Source: Solwaraspora sp. WMMA2065 (GTDB lineage Bacteria; Actinomycetota; Actinomycetes; Mycobacteriales; Micromonosporaceae). From it: 64,000 nt of DNA. Of the stretch, positions 1 to 8,814 are shown piece by piece. A program made the translations under genes and the position numbers. The stretch is taken from the NCBI RefSeq assembly GCF_030345075.1, contig NZ_CP128361.1, positions 4,402,001 through 4,466,000 of the forward strand. Direction: 5' to 3'. The notes under the pieces are model-generated. The model was not told where the DNA came from and ran no database searches. It worked only from the letters and a program-made list of their open reading frames with translations. The stretch's first letter is position 1; the number at the start of each line of letters is the position of its first letter.

Positions 1-1
1 G

Positions 2-478
2 GGAGCGGTCGGCTCGTTGCTCGGTTCGCTGGTGGCCCGACGGCTGACCGCGACGGTCGGGCTGGGGCGGAGCATCCTCACCTCGACCGTCCTGTGCTGT
101 GTGGCGCCGATGCTCATTCCGCTCGCGCCGGGCGCGACACCGCTGGGGATCACGATGATCGTCGGTGGGTTCGCGATCGCCGGAGCCGGCGCCACCATGG
201 CCAACATCCAGATCATCAGTCTCCGGCAGGCGATCACCGCCGAACGGTTGCTCGGCCGGATGAACGCCGGCTACCGCCTGATCTCCTGGGGCACTCTGCC
301 GGTCGGCGGCGCGTTGGGTGGCTGGCTCGGCGATCTGATCGGACTGCGCCCCGCGTTGTATCTCACCGCGATCGGTTTCCTCTCGGCGGTGGTGGTGATC
401 GCCACGTCACCGGTCCGACGGCTGGTCGACTTTCCGGCACGCGACCGGCCGACGTCCGAGTTCGCCACCGTCGACTGA
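2..478 (+). CDS. MFS transporter, C-terminal part (5' end outside window)
   Basis: The reading frame is open from the first bases of the window, so only the last ~158 residues of a longer protein are present. They form hydrophobic helices separated by short basic loops. One loop, 'AERLLGRMNAGYRLISWG', resembles the cytoplasmic loop of MFS_3/enterobactin-exporter-like major facilitator proteins, where a conserved RMNA..R stretch precedes the last two helices. It is probably a proton-driven drug or metabolite exporter in the inner membrane; the substrate cannot be told. The charged tail after the last helix ends 35 bp before the next gene on the same strand, so the two may be co-transcribed. 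Confidence 0.8.
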   Translation, partial: GAVGSLLGSLVARRLTATVGLGRSILTSTVLCCVAPMLIPLAPGATPLGITMIVGGFAIAGAGATMANIQIISLRQAITAERLLGRMNAGYRLISWGTLPVGGALGGWLGDLIGLRPALYLTAIGFLSAVVVIATSPVRRLVDFPARDRPTSEFATVD

Positions 479-513
479 CCGTTCGCCGTCCCCACCCGAC
501 CGAGGTAGCCGTT

Positions 514-1740
514 GTGGACATCGACGAAGCACCAGCGAAGCCGGCGACCGTCCGAGGTCCGTCGCCACGCCGGCTGGCCGAGACGCGGCTGCGGACCGAA
601 CTGGCCGCCCACCGGGCGACCGCGTGGCGCCGGCTGCTGACGGACCGGACCGCGGTGCCCGCCTCGACCCGTACCCGGCTCGACATGACCTTCCGGTTGC
701 GCGGCCCGGAACGGTTCGTCGCGGCGCTCGGTCAGGCGATGACCGTCGCGGACCTGCCGGACGGCCCGGACGGCGCGTTCACCCTCGGTCTACGGGTGGA
801 CGACCGCCGGCTGGCGGTCGTCTACGAGTTTCCCGGACCGGAGGTGGTTCCCGGCGGCGTCGGCCACGGCCGCGTCGGGGCGCACGGACCGGTCGGGGCC
901 CGGTCACGGCCGACGGACGCACGCCGGCGGGCGTACCAGGATCTGGTGGCCCTGCTGACGCTGCGTGCGGTGGCCGACGCGTTCGACGCGACCCCGGGAT
1001 ATCTGGTCGACAGTGTCGCGTTCACCGGGTACGGACCACCGGTCGACGGCGTGCCGGGGGGCGATCCGCCGCTGCTGGTCGACGCGCTCGTCGGTCGGGA
1101 CGCCTTCGCACGAATACCGCTCGACGATCCCGACCTCGACCCGGTGAGCTGTCTACCCGGCCCTGACCCGGTGAACCGGCCGCCCGGCCCCGTCACCGCG
1201 CCCGACGTCTGGTCGGGCCGCCGCTTCGCCCACTGCGGTGGGGCGTGCTGGCGGGATCCGGCCCTCGCGCCGGACCTGCTGGTCCTGCGCCCTGCCGAGT
1301 TCGGGCGACTGCTGCGCAGGTTGTTCGAGGTGACCGGGATGACCGACTGGATGCGGTTGTCGGCCTCCGACGACGAACTGCTCGCCGCCGCGATCGATCC
1401 CGATGCGGCCACCGGCGGGGTGTGCATCCTGCTGGCGGTACGGGGTCCGGTCCGGCCGGCGGCGATGGAGACGCTGTCCCGGACGCTCGACAAGTGGGTG
1501 CCGGCGCGTGGACTCATGATCAGCACCGGGCGGGTCGATCGGGCTGGGCTGCCAACCGACGACCGCATCCGGATCATCGACGGGGCCGCGCTGCGTGACC
1601 TCATCCGCCGCGAACTACGACTGGACCTGCTCAGCGGCGGTCACGACACCGGCCACCTGATCCTCGAGACCGACCGGACGGCACCGACGACCGGTCACGG
1701 AGCGGGTACCGGCGGACGAACCGGGAGCCGCCCACGGTGA
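514..1740 (+). CDS. Hypothetical protein with degenerate Mrr-like restriction endonuclease domain
   Basis: A GTG at 514 is the first plausible start after the upstream stop and gives about 408 residues. The N-terminal part (about 1-240) matches nothing I recognise. The last ~150 residues run 'LVLRPAEFGRLLRRLFE', then a GGV..LLAVRG strand, then 'ARGLMISTGRVDRAGL' and 'IRIIDGAALRDLI'. That order resembles the Mrr_cat domain of type IV restriction enzymes: a helix, a D..(E/Q)xK core, the kGvivTtg..f strand and a final LIDG..L motif. The usual QxK is AVR here, so nuclease activity looks lost. The domain call rests on motif order only. It lies 35 bp after an MFS gene and 55 bp before the UbiD gene. 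Confidence 0.55.
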   Translation: MDIDEAPAKPATVRGPSPRRLAETRLRTELAAHRATAWRRLLTDRTAVPASTRTRLDMTFRLRGPERFVAALGQAMTVADLPDGPDGAFTLGLRVDDRRLAVVYEFPGPEVVPGGVGHGRVGAHGPVGARSRPTDARRRAYQDLVALLTLRAVADAFDATPGYLVDSVAFTGYGPPVDGVPGGDPPLLVDALVGRDAFARIPLDDPDLDPVSCLPGPDPVNRPPGPVTAPDVWSGRRFAHCGGACWRDPALAPDLLVLRPAEFGRLLRRLFEVTGMTDWMRLSASDDELLAAAIDPDAATGGVCILLAVRGPVRPAAMETLSRTLDKWVPARGLMISTGRVDRAGLPTDDRIRIIDGAALRDLIRRELRLDLLSGGHDTGHLILETDRTAPTTGHGAGTGGRTGSRPR

Positions 1741-1795
1741 GCCGGAAGAGACCCAGGTGCCGGTGCCGGTCGGCAGGTAGGCCAGACTTGGCGGC

Positions 1796-3259
1796 ATGGC
1801 GGCTCCAGGTTTCCCGTACCAGGATCTGAAGGACTTCGTCGCGGCGCTGGAGACGGCCGGTGAGCTGCGGCGGGTCGACGTACCGGTGGATCCGACGCTG
1901 GAGATCAGCGAGGTGGTCACCCGGACCGTACGCGCCGGCGGGCCGGCGCTGCTGTTCGAGCGGCCCACCCGGGGCGAGATGCCGGTGGCGATCAGCCTGT
2001 TCGGCACCGAGCAGCGCACCGCGATGGCGCTCGGCGTGGACCGGCTCGACGAGATCGGCGACCGGATCGGGGCGATGATCAAGCCCGATCTGCCGGTCGG
2101 CTGGTCCGGCATCCGCGACGGGCTGGGCAAGGTCATGCAGCTCACCTCGCTGCCGCCGCGCAAGGTGAAGACCGCGCCCTGCCAGGAGGTCGTCTACACC
2201 GGTGCGGACGTCGACCTCAACCGGCTGCCCGGGCTGCAGGTCTGGCCCGGCGACGGCGGGATCTTCCACAACTACGGGCTGACCCACACCAAGCACCCGG
2301 AGACCGGCAAGCGCAACCTGGGCCTGTACCGGCTGCAGCAGCACTCGCCCACCACGCTCGGGATGCACTGGCAGATCCACAAGGACTCCACCGCCCACCA
2401 CGCGGTCGCCGAGCGGCGCGGCGAGCGGCTTCCGGTCGCGGTGGCGATCGGCTGCGACCCGGTGGTCAGCTACTCAGCGTCGGCACCACTGCCCGGCGAT
2501 ATCGACGAATACCTGTTCGCCGGGTTCCTGCGCGGCCAGCGGGTCGAGATGGTCGACTGCAAGACCGTACCGTTGCAGGTGCCGGCGCACGCCCAGATCG
2601 TGCTGGAGGGCTACCTGGAACCGGGCGAGCGGCTGCCCGAGGGCCCGTTCGGCGACCACACCGGCTTCTACACCCCGGTCGAACCGTTCCCGGTGCTGCA
2701 CATCGAGTGCATGACCATGCAGCGCGACCCGGTCTACCACTCGATCATCACCTCGAAGCCGCCCCAGGAGGACCACGGGCTCGGCAAGGCCACCGAACGG
2801 ATCTTCCTGCCGCTGCTGCGGATGCTGATCCCGGACATCGTCGACTACGACCTGCCGGCGGCCGGGGTGTTCCACAACTGCGTGATCGTGTCGATCCGCA
2901 AGCGCTACCCCAAGCACGCCCAGAAGATCATGTCGGCGATCTGGGGTGCCCACCTGCTGTCGCTGTCGAAGCTGATCGTCGTGGTCGACGACGACTGCGA
3001 CGTGCACGACTACCACGAGGTGGCGTTCCGCGCCTTCGGCAACGTCGACTACGCCCGCGACCTGCTGCTCACCGAAGGCCCGGTGGACCACCTCGACCAC
3101 TCGTCGTACCAGCAGTTCTGGGGCGGCAAGGCCGGCGTCGACGCCACCCGCAAGCTGCCCACCGAGGGCTACACCCGGGGCTGGCCGCAGGAGATGATTA
3201 TGTCTCCGGAGATCGTCTCGCTGGTGGACAAGCGATGGCGGGAGTACGGGATCTCGTGA
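1796..3259 (+). CDS. mqnL: UbiD-family prenylated-FMN decarboxylase, menaquinone (futalosine) pathway
   Basis: The product is 487 residues, the normal UbiD length. The conserved block 'EGPFGDHTGFYTP' carries the acidic and Asp residues of the UbiD active site. 'IFHNYGLTHTKHPETGKRN' and 'SIITSKPPQEDHGLGKATE' are further family blocks. UbiD enzymes decarboxylate aromatic acids with the prFMN cofactor made by UbiX. In Streptomyces the UbiD/UbiA/UbiX trio next to mqnE is assigned to late steps of futalosine menaquinone synthesis. The same trio and mqnE are in this window, so I assign dihydroxynaphthoate decarboxylation. The stop overlaps the GTG of the UbiA gene (GTGA), which suggests translational coupling. 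Confidence 0.88.
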   Translation: MAAPGFPYQDLKDFVAALETAGELRRVDVPVDPTLEISEVVTRTVRAGGPALLFERPTRGEMPVAISLFGTEQRTAMALGVDRLDEIGDRIGAMIKPDLPVGWSGIRDGLGKVMQLTSLPPRKVKTAPCQEVVYTGADVDLNRLPGLQVWPGDGGIFHNYGLTHTKHPETGKRNLGLYRLQQHSPTTLGMHWQIHKDSTAHHAVAERRGERLPVAVAIGCDPVVSYSASAPLPGDIDEYLFAGFLRGQRVEMVDCKTVPLQVPAHAQIVLEGYLEPGERLPEGPFGDHTGFYTPVEPFPVLHIECMTMQRDPVYHSIITSKPPQEDHGLGKATERIFLPLLRMLIPDIVDYDLPAAGVFHNCVIVSIRKRYPKHAQKIMSAIWGAHLLSLSKLIVVVDDDCDVHDYHEVAFRAFGNVDYARDLLLTEGPVDHLDHSSYQQFWGGKAGVDATRKLPTEGYTRGWPQEMIMSPEIVSLVDKRWREYGIS

Positions 3260-4182
3260 GCGCCGCAGCCACCGCCGGACCGGCCGGCGCGCCCGCCGCC
3301 CCGGTCGGCAAGATCCGAGCCTTCCTACGGCTCGTCGCGATCGAACACTCGGTCTTCGCGCTGCCGTTCGCGTACCTGTCCGCGCTGACCGTGATGGCCC
3401 GCCTCGACGGCGGCGTCCGCTGGCTCGACCTGCTGCTGATCACCGTGGCGATGGTCGGTGCCCGGACGTTCGCCATGGCCGCGAACCGGATCATCGACCG
3501 GCACATCGACGCGCGCAATCCGCGTACCGCCGGTCGGGAACTGGTGACCGGGGCGGTCAGCGTCCGGACGGCCTGGACCGGCGCGGTGGTCGCTCTGGTG
3601 GTCTTCCTCGGCGCCGCCGCCGCGCTGAACCCGCTCTGCCTCGCGCTCGCCCCGCTGGCGGCGGTCCCGCTGGTGGTCTACCCGTACGCCAAGCGGTTCA
3701 CCGACTGGCCGCACGCGGTGCTCGGACTGGCCCAGCTGATCGGCCCGGTCGGTGCCTGGCTGGCGGTCACCGGCACCTTCGACGGCGCCGGGCCGGCGAT
3801 CCTGCTCGGCGCGGCGGTCGGGCTCTGGATCGGCGGCTTCGACCTGATCTACGCCTGCCAGGACGCCGAGATCGACCGTGAGATCGGGGTACGCAGCGTA
3901 CCCGCCCGGTACGGTCGACGCTTCGCGCTGCATGCCTCGACGGTGGCGCACCTGGTGACGTTCGCCCTGTTCGGGTGGTTCGGCGTGCTGGTCGGCTTCG
4001 GCTGGCCGTGGTGGATCGGGCTGGTGTTGACCGCGGTGGCGTTCGGCTACCAGCATCTGGTGGTGACGCCGACCGACCTGTCCCGGGTCAACCGGGCGTT
4101 CTTCACCGCCAACGGCTTCGTCGGCATCGCGTTGTTCGCGTTCGCCCTCGTCGACCTGGTGGTACGGCTCGGCCTGCGTTGA
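3256..4182 (+). CDS. mqnP: UbiA-family prenyltransferase (menaquinone pathway)
   Basis: A GTG start overlapping the UbiD stop gives 308 residues with about eight membrane helices. Both Asp-rich motifs of UbiA prenyltransferases are visible: 'NRIIDRHIDARNPRT' in the first half and 'YACQDAEIDREIGVRSVPA' in the second. They bind Mg2+-diphosphate of the polyprenyl donor. The enzyme should attach the isoprenoid tail to the naphthoate-derived ring at the membrane. Coupling to the UbiD gene and the UbiX gene 1.2 kb downstream support the pathway call. The symbol is by analogy with the Streptomyces futalosine genes. Confidence 0.87.
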   Translation: MSAAATAGPAGAPAAPVGKIRAFLRLVAIEHSVFALPFAYLSALTVMARLDGGVRWLDLLLITVAMVGARTFAMAANRIIDRHIDARNPRTAGRELVTGAVSVRTAWTGAVVALVVFLGAAAALNPLCLALAPLAAVPLVVYPYAKRFTDWPHAVLGLAQLIGPVGAWLAVTGTFDGAGPAILLGAAVGLWIGGFDLIYACQDAEIDREIGVRSVPARYGRRFALHASTVAHLVTFALFGWFGVLVGFGWPWWIGLVLTAVAFGYQHLVVTPTDLSRVNRAFFTANGFVGIALFAFALVDLVVRLGLR

Positions 4183-4220
4183 CCGTTGACCGTTGACCAC
4201 CCCGGCCGGGCCGGGCCGGG

Positions 4221-5267
4221 TCAGCGCCGCTGCTGGTAGCGGGCGCTCTCGAACGACCAGTCGATGGTGCCGCGCACGGCGTACCCGACCCCGACCAGCA
4301 GGCCGTGGGCCGCCCGGTCGTGATCCGGCCCGAACGACGGCACCTCGGCTTGGCGTGCGCCGAACGCCGCCATCTCGGCCCGCCACCGGTGCGCGACGAT
4401 GACCAGCGCGTCGCCGATCGGCACCCGCCGCGTCTCGGCGACCGCCACCACCAGGTTGTGACCGCCGGCGGTGGTCAGGTCGCGGGACAGTGAGAAGAGA
4501 TCGTTGTACCAGGAGAGCAGGTCGTTGCCGGCGACTCGGACATCGCGCACCCGGGGGTGGTGGAAGACGGCGTCCGGCACCGGGTCGCCGGTCGCGTACT
4601 CGATCAAGGTGTACGCCACGTGCGCCGCCGAGGTGGCCCGGCGCAACTCGACGTACTCGTCCGGGCCGGGCCGGTAGCCGGCCGCCTTGTTCGCCGCCTC
4701 GCGTACCGCTCCGTCGAGGTGCTCCGCCACCGCCTCGACGAACCGTCGGTGCCACCACTCGGGCATCGACTGGCGTACGGCCTGCCACGGACCGGCGAGC
4801 ATCCGGCGCAGCGGCCCGGCCAAGACCGGGTCACTGCCCGGTGCCGGATCACTGCACAGCACCGCCAGCACCCCGTCGGCCAGTCGGCGCAACCTCCCCT
4901 CCTGCGGATCCGCGACCCCGTCGAACTCGTCGTCGAGCAGGAAGAACCAGGCGAACATGGCGGCCAACACACGCAGCCGGCCGATCGGCGCACCCGGATA
5001 GAGCCGGGCGGCGTACCGGCCGATCCTGGCCCCGGCGAGCCGACGGTGGGTCGCGGTGCCCGGTGGCAGGCCGCACCGCTGCAGCCAACCGGGCAGCCAG
5101 GCGTCGGCCTGCGCCGCGTACGGGGACAGCACGGCGGGCAGCGGGCAGCCGGCGCGCAGCGCAACGAGCAGTTCGCCGAGCAGTTCGGCGGCCGGCCCGT
5201 CGAGGCCGGTACGGCTGTACGGGACGTCGGGGCGGGGCGGCGGCGGGGTGGATTTGCGGGAGTCCAT
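4221..5267 (-). CDS. Class I terpene synthase
   Basis: The ATG at 5267 gives 348 residues, typical of bacterial class I terpene cyclases. The Asp-rich motif DDEFD is at about 112-116. The Mg2+-binding NSE motif appears as NDLFSLSRD at about 255-263, with Arg residues about 46 positions before it as expected for the diphosphate sensor. The protein ends with an 'ARYQQRR' RY pair. All ionisation and metal-binding residues are present, so it should cyclise a prenyl diphosphate; substrate and product cannot be told from sequence. No P450 or prenyl diphosphate synthase is adjacent. It lies on the opposite strand between the UbiA and UbiX genes and shares a 109-bp divergent promoter region with UbiX. 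Confidence 0.88.
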   Translation of the reverse strand: MDSRKSTPPPPRPDVPYSRTGLDGPAAELLGELLVALRAGCPLPAVLSPYAAQADAWLPGWLQRCGLPPGTATHRRLAGARIGRYAARLYPGAPIGRLRVLAAMFAWFFLLDDEFDGVADPQEGRLRRLADGVLAVLCSDPAPGSDPVLAGPLRRMLAGPWQAVRQSMPEWWHRRFVEAVAEHLDGAVREAANKAAGYRPGPDEYVELRRATSAAHVAYTLIEYATGDPVPDAVFHHPRVRDVRVAGNDLLSWYNDLFSLSRDLTTAGGHNLVVAVAETRRVPIGDALVIVAHRWRAEMAAFGARQAEVPSFGPDHDRAAHGLLVGVGYAVRGTIDWSFESARYQQRR

Positions 5268-5376
5268 GGGCTGCCTGCGAAGTTGCTGCCAATGTGTCCG
5301 TGAGGCGGGTCGTCTTACCCTATGGGGTGACCGGGCACGGTGACAGCCCGCGACCAGCCACGCGAGCAGGGATCTT
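5268..5376. promoter_or_regulatory. Divergent promoter region between terpene synthase and UbiX genes
   Basis: The 109-bp gap must hold promoters for both genes. The sequence TACCCTATGG near 5317-5326 gives a plausible -10 hexamer on either strand (TACCCT on +, TAGGGT on -). No convincing -35 is visible, so the exact start sites are unassigned. Confidence 0.3.
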
Positions 5377-6006
5377 ATGAGAAGACCATGGGTGATCGGC
5401 GTCTCCGGGGCGTCTGGTACGCCGTATCCGGCTGCGGTGCTCCGCGCGCTGCTCGACGCCGGCCATCCGGTCGACCTGGTGGTGTCCCGCGCGGCCCGAC
5501 TCACCCTGCTCGACGAGACCGGCGCGCCACTGCGGGACAGTCACTGGCGGGCCGACCTGGCCCGCTGGCTCGGCCGTGGGCTGGACGACGCGGACGTACG
5601 GTTCTGGCCGGCGGGTGATCTCGCCGCCGGGCCAAGCAGTGGCTCGTACCAGGTACGCGGGATGGTGGTCGTACCGGCCAGCACGGCCGCCTGTGCCGGC
5701 ATCGCCATCGGGCTGTCGAAGGACCTGCTGCAGCGGGCCGCCGAGGTGAACCTCAAGGAACGCCGGCCGGTCGTGCTGGTCCCCCGGGAGACCCCGGTGA
5801 CCCGCAGTCACCTGGAGCATCTGCTCGCCCTGCACGACGCGGGGGCGGTGGTGCTGCCGGCCAGTCCCGGCTTCTACGGTGCGGGTGCCGGGGCCACCGC
5901 CGCCCAGTTGGTCGACTTCGTTGCCGGGAAGGTGCTGGACGCGCTCGGCGTACCGCACGATCTGTTCCGGCGGTGGTCCGGCGAGTTGGGCGCGGACCGG
6001 GCGTGA
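5377..6006 (+). CDS. mqnM: UbiX-family flavin prenyltransferase
   Basis: The product is 209 residues. The N-terminus 'WVIGVSGASGTPYPAAVLRAL' is the UbiX/Pad flavoprotein signature. 'IGLSKDLLQRAAEVNLKERRPVVLVPRETP' (split in the protein as family blocks around residues 105-140) matches the conserved core that holds FMN and the dimethylallyl donor. UbiX makes prenylated FMN for UbiD, encoded 2 kb upstream. The ATG at 5377 starts exactly at the family N-terminus. It is probably part of the menaquinone gene set. Confidence 0.9.
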   Translation: MRRPWVIGVSGASGTPYPAAVLRALLDAGHPVDLVVSRAARLTLLDETGAPLRDSHWRADLARWLGRGLDDADVRFWPAGDLAAGPSSGSYQVRGMVVVPASTAACAGIAIGLSKDLLQRAAEVNLKERRPVVLVPRETPVTRSHLEHLLALHDAGAVVLPASPGFYGAGAGATAAQLVDFVAGKVLDALGVPHDLFRRWSGELGADRA

Positions 6007-6031
6007 CCACCTGCTCGGTACGGCCCGGCGG

Positions 6032-6292
6032 TCAGTACGGCCCGGCTCCTCCTGACCCGTTCTCGGTGTGCCGGGGCCGGGTGGTCTCCGCGCTTTCTGC
6101 CTGCATCTCCTCCAGCACGCCTTCGCCTTCGAGTAGCGCACGCACCTCGGACTCCCGGAACCGACGATGGCCTCCGGGAGTTCGGATACTGCCGATCCGG
6201 CCGGCCGCTGCCCATCGTGTGACGGTCTTCGGGTCGACGCGGAACAGCGCGGCCACCTCGCCCGGCGTCAGCAGACGATCTCCAGTGTCCAC
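6032..6292 (-). CDS. BldC-like MerR-type DNA-binding protein
   Basis: This 86-residue protein consists of one winged helix-turn-helix: 'LLTPGEVAALFRVDPKTV', 'TRWAAAGRIGSIRTPGGHRR' and 'FRESEVRALLEG'. It is very close to the developmental regulator BldC of streptomycetes, which lacks an effector domain and binds direct repeats cooperatively. The charged tail of about 20 residues after the domain is longer than in BldC. It converges on UbiX, 25 bp away. Whether it is the BldC orthologue or a paralogue cannot be decided here. Confidence 0.85.
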   Translation of the reverse strand: MDTGDRLLTPGEVAALFRVDPKTVTRWAAAGRIGSIRTPGGHRRFRESEVRALLEGEGVLEEMQAESAETTRPRHTENGSGGAGPY

Positions 6293-6539
6293 GGTCCCCT
6301 CCTCGCGTCCGCGACGGCTCTGGCGTGGCCAGTCAGCCCCCCGATGGACCGTGTGCCAGATGCCGTAGTGCCAGACGTACGGCCATTAGAGCACCGGCCG
6401 ACCCCCGTGTCCGGGAAATGCGGAAAGCTACCCGACTGGGCAGTTATCCGGTAGGATTTGCGCCCTATGTTGTAATTTACCCCAGCTCGTCGACCAGCGG
6501 GCCACCCGGGCGGGCGGCAGGCACTAGGGTCTACATTCC

Positions 6540-6989
6540 GTGGACGCCATCGATTCCCGGCTCGTCGACCTGCTGCGCGGCAACGCCCGGCTCTCCTACG
6601 CCGAACTCGCCCGCCAAGTCGGACTCTCCGCACCCGCCGTACACGAACGGATCGGCAAACTCGAAACCACCGGGGTGCTGCGCGGCTACCGGGCCGACGT
6701 ACAGCCGGAGTCGGTCGGCCTCGGCGTCACCGCCCTGATCGGACTGGTCGAAGACTCAGGTGCCGACACCGAGGCGGTGCTGGACGCGCTGCGCGACATG
6801 CCGGAGATCGAGTCCTGCTACTTCATGGCCGGCACCGAGTCGTTCCTCTGCCTCGCCCGGGTCGGCACCATCGCCGAGCTGGAACAGCTCATCATGCGGC
6901 TGAACCGGACACCGGGGATCGCCAACACCCGGACCAGCGTCACGCTGTCCACCAAATGGGAGAACCGGCCCCGCCCCCTGACCGGGTGA
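6540..6989 (+). CDS. Lrp/AsnC-family transcriptional regulator
   Basis: A GTG at 6540 starts a 149-residue protein. The N-terminal helix-turn-helix is 'LSYAELARQVGLSAPAVHER' followed by IGKLETTGVL, the classical Lrp layout. The C-terminal RAM ligand-binding domain has 'YFMAGTESFLCLARVG' and ends with a TSVTLSTKW strand. It lies 30 bp before a cysteine desulfhydrase-like gene on the same strand, so control of that gene by an amino acid, probably cysteine, is a reasonable inference. The AT-richer stretch at 6440-6485, including TTGTAATTTACC, is a candidate operator region. Confidence 0.85.
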   Translation: MDAIDSRLVDLLRGNARLSYAELARQVGLSAPAVHERIGKLETTGVLRGYRADVQPESVGLGVTALIGLVEDSGADTEAVLDALRDMPEIESCYFMAGTESFLCLARVGTIAELEQLIMRLNRTPGIANTRTSVTLSTKWENRPRPLTG

Positions 6990-7019
6990 TTCGGCGACTG
7001 CACTTGTTACCGTCTGCGA

Positions 7020-8120
7020 GTGAATCAACTGGACCGGTACGACGACGCCGGCCGGGCCTGGGTGACCGACGCGATCGCCAAGGTCGAGGCGGACGCCAAC
7101 CGGTCCGCCGACACCCACCTGCTGCCGTTCCCACTCCCCCCGTCCTGGGGCATCGACCTCTACCTCAAGGACGAGTCGGTGCACCCGACCGGCTCGCTCA
7201 AGCACCGGCTGGCCCGCTCGTTGTTCCTCTACGCCCTGTGCAACGGATGGATCGGGCCGCAGACCACGATCGTCGAAGCGTCGTCCGGCTCCACCGCCAT
7301 CTCCGAGGCGTACTTCGCCCGGATGCTCGGCCTGCCGTTCGTCGCGGTGATGCCCGCCGGCACCTCGGCGGAGAAGATCGCCCAGATCGAGTTCCACGGT
7401 GCCCGCCCCCACCTGGTCCGCGACCCGGCCGCGGTGGTGATCGAGGCACGGTGGCTCGCCGAGGACCTCGGCGGGCACTTCATGGACCAGTTCACCTACG
7501 CCGAACGGGCCACCGACTGGCGGGGCAACAACAACATCGCCGAGTCGATCTTCGCCCAGTTGGCGCTGGAACGGCACCCGGTCCCGCACTGGATCGTGGT
7601 CGGTGCCGGCACCGGCGGCACCAGCGCCACCATCGGCCGGTACGTCCGCTACCAGCGGCACCGCACCAAGATCTGCGTCGTCGACCCGGAGAACTCCGCC
7701 TTCTACCCGGCATGGTGCAGCGGCGACTGGTCGACCTCGACCGGCCGGGGGTCGATGATCGAGGGGATCGGTCGGCCGACCGTCGAAGCGTCCTTCCAGC
7801 CGTCCGTGGTGGACCGCATGATCCAGGTCCCGGACGCCGCCTCACTGGCCGCCATGCGCATCGCCAGCGAACTGCTGGGTCGGCGGGTCGGCGGGTCGAC
7901 CGGCACCAACCTGTGGGGTGCGTTCGGGCTGATCGCGCAGATGCGGGCCGCCGGCGAGCAGGGCTCGGTGGTGACGTTGCTGTGTGACAGCGGCGAACGG
8001 TACGCCGCCAGCTACTACTCGTCCGACTGGCTGACCCGGCACGGGATCGATCTGGCCCCGTACCGGGCCGTGGCCGATCAGTTCATGCGTACCGGCGAGT
8101 GGCCGACCGACGCGCCATGA
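7020..8120 (+). CDS. PLP-dependent L-cysteine desulfhydrase (Cds1-like) of the cysteine synthase family
   Basis: GTG at 7020 gives 366 residues. The PLP lysine lies in '[14 protein letters not shown]', the substrate loop is '[12 protein letters not shown]', and the phosphate-binding glycine loop is '[15 protein letters not shown]'. The family layout and length match Cds1 of Mycobacterium, which degrades L-cysteine to pyruvate, ammonia and H2S, rather than CysK. The Lrp gene directly upstream fits a cysteine-sensing detoxification pair, as with DecR/CyuR in enterobacteria. Cysteine synthase activity cannot be excluded from sequence alone. Confidence 0.78.
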   Translation: MNQLDRYDDAGRAWVTDAIAKVEADANRSADTHLLPFPLPPSWGIDLYLKDESVHPTGSLKHRLARSLFLYALCNGWIGPQTTIVEASSGSTAISEAYFARMLGLPFVAVMPAGTSAEKIAQIEFHGARPHLVRDPAAVVIEARWLAEDLGGHFMDQFTYAERATDWRGNNNIAESIFAQLALERHPVPHWIVVGAGTGGTSATIGRYVRYQRHRTKICVVDPENSAFYPAWCSGDWSTSTGRGSMIEGIGRPTVEASFQPSVVDRMIQVPDAASLAAMRIASELLGRRVGGSTGTNLWGAFGLIAQMRAAGEQGSVVTLLCDSGERYAASYYSSDWLTRHGIDLAPYRAVADQFMRTGEWPTDAP

Positions 8121-8126
8121 TCGGGA

Positions 8127-8747
8127 TCAGGCGCGCTGCGCCAGCCCCGGGTAGTGCAGCACGAAACCGTGCGGATCCACCGTCATCTCGGCCGTGAAGC
8201 TGTCGCTGCGGTAACGGACCCGGTCAGCGCCGAGCACCGTGTAGGTCTGCTCCATCGGTATCACCTCCAGGCTCGGCACCCGGACCCAGGCCGCGACCAG
8301 CCGGTGCTCCTGCCCGACCGGCTGCTCCGACAACCGCAGCCGGCGGATCGGCAGGGTGTTGAACAGCGGCACCCCGCCCAGATCGACGTCGAACGCCGCG
8401 TCGAGCCGGCCCGGTTCCTCGGTGCCGGGCAGGCCGACCGGGCTGCGCCCGGCCGCCCGCAGAGCACCGTCCAGGTCGCCCTGTTCGGCGGTGCTCACCC
8501 GCCACCGGCCGAGCGCCCGTTCCATCCGTACGGTCCGCAGCCAGCCGGCACCCTCGACGGTGACGGTGAGCCGGACGGCGGCCCACTGCTCGTCGGTGGC
8601 GAGTTCGTAGTGGCAGCTGTACGGCAGTGGCGCCGCCGCCACCGCCACACCGCGAGCGGTCAGCCCGCGCTGGTCGTCGAAGAGGACATGATCGGCACCG
8701 CCGGTGTCCGTCCGCGTCCAGACGATCGATTTCGGCAACGTCGGCAT
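8127..8747 (-). CDS. Putative glycolipid-binding family protein
   Basis: 206 residues without a signal peptide. It has the features of the putative glycolipid-binding family (PF06475): an N-terminal 'IVWTRTDTGGADHV', a central LFNTLPIRRL block and a C-terminal 'SFTAEMTVDPHGFVLHYPGL'. The family forms an antiparallel beta sandwich; its role in the cell is not established. It converges with the Cds1-like gene with only six bases between them and lies 67 bp downstream of the helicase gene on the same strand. Confidence 0.75.
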   Translation of the reverse strand: MPTLPKSIVWTRTDTGGADHVLFDDQRGLTARGVAVAAAPLPYSCHYELATDEQWAAVRLTVTVEGAGWLRTVRMERALGRWRVSTAEQGDLDGALRAAGRSPVGLPGTEEPGRLDAAFDVDLGGVPLFNTLPIRRLRLSEQPVGQEHRLVAAWVRVPSLEVIPMEQTYTVLGADRVRYRSDSFTAEMTVDPHGFVLHYPGLAQRA

Positions 8748-8814
8748 GTTCCCGACCGTACCGGCCCGACGAGCCGCTGCGGAGCGGGTCGCCGGTGCCG
8801 GTCACGCACGCGCG

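Noticed and set aside
4183-4220. TTGACCG triplet repeat after the UbiA gene as an operator
   Set aside because: Only three short copies beside the stop codon, between convergent genes; no promoter follows.
3325-4788. Long minus-strand frame across the UbiA gene
   Set aside because: Low-complexity Arg/Gly/Asp-rich shadow; the plus strand encodes a UbiA enzyme with both Asp motifs, and the terpene synthase occupies a different minus-strand frame.
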